Source: Piscicola geometra
Lineage: Eukaryota; Annelida; Clitellata; Hirudinida; Piscicolidae
Assembly: GCA_943735955.1 (NCBI GenBank)
Contig: OX030965.1
Span: 3,910,003 to 3,974,002, forward strand
Direction: 5' to 3'
Length of the DNA: 64,000 nucleotides
In this document: positions 19,701-29,637 of the stretch, in pieces
Layout of the letters: each line of letters starts with the position of its first letter
Numbering within the stretch: position 1 is the first letter of the stretch
Translations under genes and position numbers: made by a program
Notes under the pieces: model-generated
Told to the model about the DNA's origin: nothing
Seen by the model: only the letters and a program-made list of their open reading frames with translations
The model's database searches: none

Positions 19701-22700
19701 CATCCCACCACACTCCATCCCACCGCACTCCATCCCACCACACTCCATCCCACCGCACTCCATCCCAAAACACTCCATCCCATCACACTCCATCCCACCA
19801 CACTCCATCCCACCACACTCCATCCCACCACACTCCATCCCAAAACACTCTATCCCACCACACTCCATCCCACCACACTCCATCCCACCACACCCCATCC
19901 CACCACACCCCATCCCAAAACACCCCATCCCAAAACACTCCATCCCACCACACTCCATCCCACTACACTCCATCCCACCACACTCCATCCCACCACACTC
20001 CATCCCAAAACACTCTATCCCACCACACTCCATCCCACCACACTCCATCCCACCACACCCCATCCCACCACACCCCATCCCAAAACACCCCATCCCAAAA
20101 CACTCCATCCCAAAACACTCCATCCCACCACACTCCATCCCAAAACACTCCATCCCACCACACTCCATCCCACCACACTCCATCCCACCACACTCCATCC
20201 CAAAACACTCAGATCTTGCAAGAAATCAAGATTCACGGCAGACTGAAGCACGAACACGTTGTCAACTTCCACGAAAATTTCGAAGACAACGAAAACGTCT
20301 ACATCGTTTTGGAGCTCTGTTCGAGAAAGGTGGAAGGAGGGGGGGGGGGGTTCGAGTGGTTCTAGGTGGTTTTAAATGGTTCTAGGTGGTTTGAAATGGT
20401 TCTAGGTGGTTTGAAATGGTTCTGGGTGGTTTGAAATGGTTCTAGGTGGTTTGAAGTGGTTCTAGGTGGTTTGAAGTGGTTCTAGGTGGTTTAAAGTGGT
20501 TCTAGGTGGTTTGAAATGGTTCTGGGTGGTTTGAAATGGTTCTAGGTGGTTTGGAGTGGTTCTAGGTGGTTTGAAATGGTTCTAGGTGGTTTGAAATGGT
20601 TCTGGGTGGTTTGAAATGGTTCTAGGTGGTTTGGAATGGTTCTAGGTGGTTTGAAGTGGTTCTAGGTGGTTTGAAGTGGTTCTAGATGGTTTGAAATGGT
20701 TCTAGGGGGTATGAAATGGTTCTGGGTGGTTTTAAATGGTTCTAGGTGGTATGAAGTGGTTCTAGGTGGTTTGAAGTGGTTCGGGTAAAAGTGAAAGTAG
20801 GAGGTGGAAAGGATTTGAATGATGGTCTGTAGATGTTGTAGCGATTTGTGTTTTTTGCGGTCTAAGTTCGTGTTAGTAGTTTGTAGAAGAAGCTTATCAA
20901 AACAAAAATTTAAAAAAAGATTCTCAAGATACTCTGGCAGAAATGGTTAAAAAAATAAAAGTAAAAGTCACGCTAAAGACACGCTAAAACAAACTACCCA
21001 CCCTTACCCTCCGGCAGTCCCTGGACGACCTCTTGAAGCGCAGAGGCTACCTCACAGAGCCTGAAGTTCGCTACTACATGCGGCAGTTGGTCGACGGCTG
21101 TCGCTACATCCACTCGCGCAACATAATCCACCGAGACCTCAAGCTGGCGAACATGCTGCTGAACGGAGCCATGAGCCTCAAGATCGCCGACTTTGGTTTG
21201 GCCACTCAAGTTGCCTTGCAGGACATGAGAAAGAAGTGAGAGGGGAGGTGGTGGGAAAGATGGGAGTGGGAGATGAGATGATGTTTTTGGTTAAAAAAAA
21301 ATAAATTCTGTCAAAAATGTTTAACAAGCTCAAAACTATTATTTATTTTCTCAAACTTAAAACCACCACCATGACAGAAGCATCTGTGGCACTCCCAACT
21401 ACGTAGCACCCGAAGTGATCCGACGAAGTTTCTACTCCTTCGAGGTCGACATGTGGTCCATCGGCTGCATCTTCTACACGCTGCTGTGCGGCTCCACGCC
21501 GTTCGAAACGTCAACGCTCAAAGCCACCTACGACCGCATAGCAACCGCCACCTACTCGTTCCCGTCTCATCTTTCACCCGAGGCGAAGAGTGTCATAAGC
21601 CGGTTGCTGGACTTGAAGCCCACCAATCGCCTGACTCTAGATCAACTGCTCTACCATGATTTCTTCACGTCTGGCTTCTCGCCCACCATTCTTCCAGCTT
21701 CCAGCTGCTTTTCCAAGCCTAGTTTTCCAGCTGTGGTGTCTGTCAATAGGTTGGTCTTTGATAATACCGTCTTTTAATACCTTGATTGATTTTCACTTTC
21801 ATTCACTTCCACCCACCTCCAACCCATTCACCCATCTTCACCCGTCTACGCCCATTCTCTTCGCCCAATTCTACTCTCATCCACCCTTTTCTACTCTACC
21901 CACCCAGCCCAATCTCTACCCACCCATTCACTCACCCACCCACAATCTCCACCCACCCTCAGTCTCCACCCACCCACCCACCCCCATTCTCCACCCACCC
22001 ACCTCCATTCTCCACCCACCCACCCACCCCCATTCTCCACCCACCCACCCACCCACCAGGGCACACTCAGCCAAGGCACCCAAGCGCTCCTCCAACAACG
22101 AACCCAACAAACTCTTCTCCAAGCTTCTCAAACGACTTTCCAACTCACAAGTAAATATTCTGCTATAATAATAATAATATTATTTATTTATTTATTATAA
22201 TTAATTTTTTTCCTATTTTTTTTCGTCATTAATATTGTTCATTATGATTATATCATATTAATATTTTCATTAATTTTTATTTACTATTCTTGTTATTCTT
22301 TTTATAATTAAACATTTTTTATTTTCTACTATACCCATTTTGTATTTTTCACAATTGATTTTAATTGAGTTAAATTTAATTAACTTAATTAATTAATTAA
22401 TTAAATTATCCTTGTTTTACAGAATAGTGTCAAAAACAAGAAGGAAGACGATAGAAACCAAAATAAGAAGGGTGATGCTGGTAAGGATGGTGGTGATGAT
22501 AATGATGGAGGTAGTTGCGGATATTATGGTGCTGGTAATGATGTTGATGAAGGTAATCAAATTAAAGAAATAAATATTAACAATTCTGGAAATAGTGATA
22601 AAAATAAAGTAAATGATGACGGAGGTGAGGGTGAGATGAAGAGGAAAAGCAATGATAAAGATAATGGCGATGAGAAAAAAGATCATGTGAAAGAAAAAGA

Positions 22701-24622
22701 TGATAATGATGATTTAAAGAAAAATCGAGTTGATAAGGATGAGAAGAAGAGTGGAAGGAAGGATGGTATGGTGAAAGTGAAGGTGGAAGTGGAAAAGGAT
22801 GATAATGATACAAAAGCGAGGAATGATAATGATGGAAGTGATGATACAAGTGAAGAGGATGATGATGATAATGATGAAGAGGATGATGATGATGGTGGTG
22901 ATAATGATGAAAATGGTGGTGGTGATGATGATGAAGATTCATTAAAAATTGATAATGATTCTAAAGACAAAGATAACAGTGAAAAGAAGGATAAAAATAT
23001 TAAAATAAAAAAAAAGAATAAAGAAATAAAATACCGTAAAGAAGAAAATGTAAATAACTCAAAACTCAACAAAACCAGTGAAAACACAAAAGAAAAAGTA
23101 GTAATTGCTACAACAAAGAACAAATATTTTGAGAAAGAAACAAAAGATCAAAAAGAAGAAGTGATGGAAAAGAGAGAAAGAGATAATGAGGTGGTGGGAG
23201 GGGGTGGAGTGAGAAGGAGTGGAGGAGGTGTGGAGTTGTACAAGAAGCTGGAACGGTGCTTGCCTACACTGGATGCTGGTGAGTATTGTTGTTGTGGTGG
23301 GTGTTGTTTTGGTTGTTGTGGTTGTGGGAAAAAAGTTGTTGTAGTTTAAATTTTTTTGTTGCAGATAGTTAAAATCTTTTGACAAAAACAACATCAAACT
23401 TCCTCCACCACCACCAACACAACACAGACAAAGCAGCAAAGTGCAAGTCTGTCACCATGGCAACAGTACTTCACGTGACCAGGTGGGTGGACTTTTCCAA
23501 CAAGTTCGGTTTCGGTTTCAGTCTCTCTGACAATAGCACTGGGGTTGTCTTCAGCGACGACAGCAAAATGACGATGGCAGCTGATGGCAGGCTGGTGATG
23601 CTTTTATTGGAATAACTATCATTATAACTTCCTATTAGTTATTATTAATAATTATTTTTATATAAACTTCTATTAATGACAATTAATAATAGTAGTTAGT
23701 ACTTTTGTGCCTATTTTAATGTTAGATTATATAGATATGTTTAACTTTAAATCTAATTAAATGATATTTAATATATATAAATGATATTTAATATATATGA
23801 ATGATATTTTATATATATAAATGATATTTAATATATATATAAATAATATTTAATATATATAAATGATATTTAATATATATAAATGATATTTAATATATAT
23901 AAATAATATTTAATATATATAAATGATATTTAATATATAAAAATAATATTTAATATATATAAATGATATTTAATATATATAAATGATATTTAATATATAT
24001 AAATAATATTTAATATATATAAATGATATTTAATATATATAAATAATAATTAATTTAAATCTCAAAAACTTTCAAGGCACGTGCAGTACGTCGACGAGAC
24101 ATCGCAAACCACAATCCTGAACAAACCCGAAAAAGAAAACACCAAAAACATCAAGACTAAACTCGCCATTTTGAATTTCGTCACTTCCTACATGCTGCAA
24201 CAACTAAAAGTGACTTCCTACTCAAGTCTTTCCGCTTTTTTGGCGCCAAACTCAACTTTTTTGGCGCTAAATTCTCCAAATTTAGAAACTTCTTCCCGCC
24301 AATTATCCTCTACACGCAAAAAGTCTTTGACACGTATGAATGCAGTTCAAAGGGATGATGATGATAATGATGACGATGGGGGTGATGGTAATGATGCTCA
24401 AGGTCACACCCACGTGAGCCAGTGGTACAGACAGGATGATGCAATCATTATGCTGCTTAGCAACGGAACGTACCAGGTGTGCTTGCTTTGCCTTTGTTAT
24501 TATTTTTCTTTTATTATCGTTTTTTATTTTTAATTAAAAAAAGTTGATTAGTATTGAATGATTTTTTAACATTTTTGTCAACTACTACTACTACTACAAC
24601 TATTAATTTTATTACTACTACA

Positions 24623-24684
<62 letters not shown>

Positions 24685-24685
24685 A

Positions 24686-24726
<41 letters not shown>

Positions 24727-25162
24727 CATCATCACCGCGTGACAGATGAACTGCAGCGAAGACCACAGCAAGTTGATAGTCAGCACATTACCATCTGACC
24801 ATCTGCTCACTTTCATCTGCCCATGCAACAACAACAACAACCACAACTTGAACGACCTAAAAGAAAGCAACAACAACAACAACAACTCTAGCAACGTGAA
24901 AACCAGCAGCAACAACAACACAAAAACCACCACAACTACAACACCAAAAGTGGACGAAACTACAACAACTACTACAACAACTACCTCAACATCAACAACC
25001 CCAACAACAGCAACTGCAACAACAACAAAAGACAAAAGCAGGGTTGCCATGGTTGCGAACCACTACAGCCTCAAAGAGGTCTCGAGGCATGGCTGCAGCA
25101 TGGCACAAGCTCTGATGCTGAAGCGCTTTCGTCGCAAACTCTACCAGATGATCAACTTTTAG
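12377..25162 (+). CDS. PLK2: Polo-like kinase, PLK2/PLK3 type, with very long low-complexity segments
   Basis: Exons: 12377-14353, 15800-15907, 20213-20329, 21018-21235, 21378-21749, 22060-22150, 22423-23278, 23428-23590, 24077-24476, 24746-25162. All phases agree, giving 1,572 residues against about 650-690 in vertebrate PLK2/3. The excess is a 650-residue Asn/Gln-rich N-terminus and an acidic Lys/Asp-rich linker in exon 7. Kinase features: glycine loop GRFLGKGGFASCF, VAIK lysine near 680, IHRDLKLAN near 773, DFGLAT near 792, then T-loop KKSICGTPNYVAPE. Polo box 1 has VTRWVDFSNKFGFGFSLSD, and polo box 2 keeps the phosphopeptide-binding His and Lys in EDHSKLIV. PLK2/3 affinity rests on the linker (LERCLPTLDA), SNKFGFG and LPASSC. 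PLKs are Ser/Thr kinases of the cell cycle, centrosome and stress response. The start is uncertain: the frame is open back to 12155 without another ATG. The exon 8 donor appears to be GC. Confidence 0.85.
14361..14650 (+). repeat. 18-base minisatellite at the PLK exon 1 donor
   Basis: About 16 copies of TTGTATTGTATGTAAAAC with TTTAAAAC and GCAAAAC variants. The first unit begins within 8 bases of the splice donor at 14354. Confidence 0.9.
15160..15525 (+). mobile_element. MITE-like foldback element, copy 1
   Basis: The element has G-rich start CTGGGGGGGTCCTGGGATCC and C-rich end GGATTCCAGGACCCCCC, which are inverted relative to each other. Nested inside are TTTTGATACGA (about 15270) and TCGTATCAAAA (about 15390). 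The body recurs in reverse orientation at 47766-48118. There is no open frame, so it looks like a non-autonomous DNA element or foldback repeat. It sits in PLK intron 1. Exact ends are blurred by the homopolymers. Confidence 0.65.
15908..18688. other. PLK intron 2, unique part
   Basis: AT-rich intronic sequence with no conserved coding signal. A GC-richer patch at 17440-17600 has a 62-codon minus-strand frame with non-repetitive composition, but I could not link it to any exon or family. Confidence 0.5.
18842..20212 (+). repeat. 15-base minisatellite, unit CCATCCCACCACACT, ending at a splice acceptor
   Basis: About 90 near-perfect copies. Common variants carry CCAAAACACT, or TCTATCC for TCCATCC. 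The last unit (CCCAAAACACTCAG) supplies the acceptor of PLK exon 3 at 20212. Because the unit is 15 bases, the + frame stays open (Thr-Pro-Ser-His-His repeat) and runs in frame into the kinase exon. Confidence 0.95.
20345..20785 (+). repeat. 20-base minisatellite, unit GGTTCTAGGTGGTTTGAAAT
   Basis: About 21 copies starting about 15 bases after the PLK exon 3 donor. The main variants are CTGGG for CTAGG and GAAGT for GAAAT. Confidence 0.95.
21830..22059 (+). repeat. CACCCACC-rich repeat at the PLK exon 6 acceptor
   Basis: Tandem CCACCCACC and CATTCTCCACCCACC units fill PLK intron 5 and end in the acceptor CACCAG at 22059. Confidence 0.85.
23760..24055 (+). repeat. 20-base AT minisatellite, unit AAATGATATTTAATATATAT
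   Basis: About 14 copies alternating AAATGATATTT and AAATAATATTT units, in PLK intron 8. Confidence 0.95.
24577..24727 (+). repeat. (TAC)n microsatellite before the PLK last exon
   Basis: About 45 TAC/ACT trinucleotides with a few CAA interruptions, 18 bases before the acceptor GTGACAG of the last PLK exon. Confidence 0.95.
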
Positions 25163-25754
25163 TGGTGATGATGGAAGAGATAGATGGCAGTGGGATGGGT
25201 GGGTGGCGAGATGGTCGGAAGGGTGTATAGAGAAAATTACCGAGTGGGGGTGGGTAGAAACAGTGGGGAAAGGGTAGTAGTGATGGTTTAGTGGGTGGGG
25301 AGAGAGTGATGAAAATAATAATAAGAATAATGGGGGAGAGGGGGATGGGGGGAAGAGGGCGGTTGAAAGAGAGAAGATAACTGGAATGGGGTGATGGAAG
25401 AGAAAGTATGCTTAAATACATGGTGAAAAAAAATATATATAAATAATTTAATTAATCTATTCATAAAAAATATATATTAATCAAAAATTAAATCAAATTA
25501 AGCCTTGAACTGGCGCTTAATTACAAAACTTTTCACCCGCCACAATAAATCAATCGTTTCGAAGACTTCATTGAAAAGCACACGTTCAGTTTGTAAATAA
25601 AAACATTTTCTTCAGTTTATTTTGAATCTGGAAATGATTCAGTGATGATGAGTTGTGGACTTGATGATGGTAGTAGTAATGATGATGAAAAAATTGTTGA
25701 TAATAACAATGATTATCATCATCATCTCATATCTTTTCAAAAACTCACTCAACA
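25163..25754. other. Tail-to-tail spacer between PLK and LINS1
   Basis: The two genes converge here. A forward AATAAA lies at about 25597 (GTAAATAAAAAC). A reverse one lies at about 25617 (TTTATT on +). These are plausible poly(A) signals for PLK and LINS1. Nothing else is recognised. Confidence 0.5.
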
Positions 25755-28700
25755 TCAACATCCAAAACATCCAACACATTCACAACAACAACAATTAGCA
25801 TTGTTATTATTATTATTATTATCATTATCATCCACGTACAAGCAAGATCTCTTCAACATGGCGACAAACGTAAGCAGTTGTACGACCAATGGTTGCACAG
25901 GGAAGCCCACGTGCTCAGCACACGTCTGCACAGACGTCAGAAAGCGCGCGAAAGCACCCACCATGTGTCTGAACATGCGTTTGATGGCCTGTATAATCTT
26001 CTTTTGTTTATTGTTATTACTATTATTACTATGTTCATGATCATCATCATCATCGCCATCATCATCATCTTTCTCATCATCATCGTTATCATCTTCTTTA
26101 TCTTCTTCTTCTTCATCATCATCATCATTACCTCTTTCCTCAATGTGTATTGCTCTAAACACCTCAACACACGCCATTAAAAAGATTTCAAAGTTACTCC
26201 TACCACCACCACCACTACTATCATCATCATCATAATCATAATCATCATCATCAGCAGCAGCAGTAGCATCATCATCTTCATCCTGATCTTCATCCTTATC
26301 ATCATTTTTGTCATTTTCACAATCTTCTGGATGATTGGTGCATGAGTGATGACGATGACGTCGTTGTGTTTGTTGACGATGACGATGATGATGATGGATG
26401 ACCTTGTCACTCCCGCCATCAGCATGCTTATTGTTGACCTTTAAGAAGGTCATGATGAAGGTCAAAAAGTTTGTCTCAGTGCCTAGCAACCAATCAAGCA
26501 TCACCTGACCCCCATCATTATCAGCACCACCACCAATACCGCGTGACAACATGGCTGCTATGAGGTAGTTGTGGTTGAGGCAGGTGTGGTGGAGTGGTGG
26601 TAGTGTTGGTGATGATGGAATGATGGGGTGGTGGTTTTGTTGTTGTTGTTGATGGTGGTTGCGATTCTTTTGTTGTACATCGTGACTGAAGTCACGCACA
26701 CGCACGAACACAAGCAAGCACACGTGCACAAACTCAATGAGTTCATCGTCTTGCTCCCTGAACAAGTCGACGAGTTGTATGCAGGTGAGGAGATGCCTTT
26801 GAGGGGTACTAGTGTTACTATTACTATCTTTATTACTTGTATTATTACTTACATTATTACTACTATTACTATTATTATTTATATTATCATCATTATGATC
26901 ATTACCAATACGATGGTTCTTTAGTTTAATCATGACGTCACTGATGAACGCTGATGACGCATCGATTAATCTTCCCGCTTCTGCTCCATCATCATCACCA
27001 CCATCATCATCACCATCACCATCATCATCATCATCATCATCATCACCATCATCATCATCACCACCATCGTTTCCTGTCGTGAATTTGATTATATTATTAC
27101 TGTTGTTTCACTCACAGTTTGTTAATTAATTCATTTATTTCTCGTCCATCCATTAAATACTCGAGTTTCCATTTATTTATTCATTCGCTCATCCCATTCA
27201 TCCCCCATCCATCTTCTTCATCATCCATTCATCCCCCTACCACCTATCTATCCTTCAATCCTCCATTCATTCCACTACTCACCCGTCCCTCCATCCACCC
27301 ATCCATCCATTACCCTCCCACCCACCAATTAGCAAGAAAACCTCCACACACTTGACAACTACTATCAGCACCTTCCTCAAACAAGCCCCATCCACCACCC
27401 CCAACTCCACGTTAGCTGTGACATCTATAGAAAATTATTGATTATCATTATGATATTATTATGAAATTATTTTCATTATTATACTTTTTATTGTTTTTCT
27501 ATTTTTATCTTTATCATAATTATTTATTATTATGACATCATTAGCATTATTATTATTATTTATTATTATTATTATTATTTTTATTATTATAAATGAATTA
27601 ATTATATTTTCATGTGTAAATGAACCGCCTTACCAATGTTGCCAAGGCCTGTGAAGTGGTTGAAGCCAGTTGGCCTGAGAAACTTGCACCAAATGGCAAA
27701 ATCATTATCACCACTACTGCTAATTATAGCGCTCAATTCCTTTTTTATGAAAGCCTTGATTATAGTAATATCATTATCATTACCATTATTAATATCATTA
27801 TCATTATTATCATCATCATTTTTATGATTTATTTTCTTATTAATGCTCACAAACTCCTTTATAGCATCGCAGATATGATTCAAGACTTTATAAAACCGTC
27901 TGCTCCACAGTCGATCATGATTATGATTCCTATTAATGTTGTTATTAATATTATATTTGTTATTGTAGTTGTTGTTGTTGTTGATAGGTCTTTTACAGGG
28001 CATCAACCCATTATGGTAAGCGTGGGATAACTTGGTAATGATGCTCAAGATAGGGATTGAATTATTATTATCATCATCAATATTGTTATAATCATTAAAT
28101 TTATTATTATTATTATAAATATTATTATTATTACTATTACTATTATTATTATTATTATTATTAATCATTTTATTATTGAAATTGAAAATGTTGAATGAAT
28201 CAATCTTGATTAGTTTATAGAGGAGTTTGATGAAAGAAGCCAATGCCAGTTGATCAACCTCAGTATCATTATCATCATGATTATTATTATTAATCTCTTT
28301 ATTATAATGATGATGATGATTATCATTATTACCATTACAATTATTAGTATTCTTATTATTGTTGTTATTAATATCATTATCATCATCATCATACAAATTC
28401 AATACCCCCTCCAACACCTCCCTCGCTCCCTCCAACACCACTCCACGAATCCACCCTCTGTACGAATCGTGGCCAAGGAGTGACTGGTAAAGGTCGAGTC
28501 TGTGGTGAAGGCCTAGCTTGTAGTTGAGGGAGGTGGTAGTTGTAGTATTAGTATCGGTGGTGGTAGTGATAGTAGTTGAAATAGTATTGATGGGGGTGGA
28601 GATGGTAGTAGTATTAGTATCAGTGGTGCTGATAGTATTAATAGTATAAATAGTATCAATGGATAAAGGGGTGATGATGTCAGTGCTGGTGGTGGGGATG

Positions 28701-29244
28701 GTAGTTGTAGTTGTAGAATCAGTGGCTGGAGTGATGGGGATGCTAGTGATTGATTTGTTCTTAAGCTCTTTCATTATTATATTCCAGTCTTCTTCCAAGA
28801 GGCTTATATACTCAAGGTGGTGCGACTTTTCCTGTAAAGAAAAGCTGGAATGAAATGGTATTTTGAGAGACGATTTAGTCACTGAGTCTTAAAGAAATAC
28901 TCACAGCTTTCAACATGTGTAGTAGTGTTTCCTTGGCTGTGTAAGAAACGTGCACTGAATTCTTGTTCAATATTTCAAACTTTGAAAATAGTTTTGGTGC
29001 ATTAATTACAGAATTAAGAAAACTATTAATAAAATCAAAATTTAAATTTTAAATGGTTCAGTTTGGAGGTGCTCACCATGGTTTTAGCCAGTTCCTTGTG
29101 AAAAGGCTCCGGAAAAAAATAATGTTCATTGAGAATAAATAAATTCAAAGTATTAATGCTTGCTAACAATTTATGCTCAGGAATTGTTTGGTGGCCATTT
29201 TTTAAATGAGCCAGAAGTCTTTTAGCTTTGGCAGGAATCCCCAT
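25755..29244 (-). CDS. LINS1: Lines / LINS1 homologue
   Basis: Minus-strand exons, 5' to 3': 29244-29077, 28979-28905, 28831-27634, 27415-27352, 26796-25755. Phases close, giving 848 residues (human LINS1 is about 757). Family-like segments: CIQLVDLFREQDDELIEF near the exon 4/5 junction (vertebrate LINS has C-x2-L-x3-F-x-EQDD), LDWLLGTETNFLTFIMTFLK matching the LINS C-terminal block, and a final helix PVQPLVVQLLTFVAMLKR. Asn/Thr repeats swell exon 3 and Asp/His repeats swell exon 5. In Drosophila, Lines is a nuclear modulator of Wingless-dependent patterning; the vertebrate role is poorly known. The first exon shows little recognisable similarity, so the start is the least certain part. Confidence 0.75.
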
Positions 29245-29637
29245 TTAAATAGAATTCACTTTTTATTAATAAAAGTTAGCTTTGGCAACAAATTTATGCA
29301 AATAATTTGAAAAAAACAAAATTCAAGTTTTTTAATTTTTACTCATTTTTATACTTATAAAATTTATGCAGTAAGTAAAATTTTAAAAATCTTCTAACTT
29401 GAGTGTACTTTTAAAAACGATAAGAAAAAATAAATAGTGACAGATATCTATTTATTTTAATTCTACCAGCTGATTATACAAAATTTTTACTTATTTAATA
29501 AAAATCATAAATAAAAGCCAGGTTTAAAGTTTACAGAGCAGGCTAATTTTAAAACAAAATAAAATGCTCCGTAATCATTATTACTTTTGTACAACTAAAT
29601 TTTAATTATTATTAATTATTCAAAAATAATAAACCAA
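29245..29637. promoter_or_regulatory. Divergent promoter region, LINS1 / OSBPL2-like
   Basis: The two start codons face away from each other across 393 bases of AT-rich sequence. A shared promoter is inferred from position only; I recognise no specific factor sites. Confidence 0.35.

Noticed and set aside
18759..20198. Long minus-strand frames over the 15-base minisatellite (Met-Glu-Cys-Gly-Gly and G-W-S-V-V repeats)
   Set aside because: The unit length is a multiple of three, so all frames without a stop in one unit stay open. No start context, no conservation, and the strand is antisense to PLK.
18842..20212. CRISPR-like array
   Set aside because: Units are contiguous with no spacers, and this is an animal genome; it is a minisatellite.
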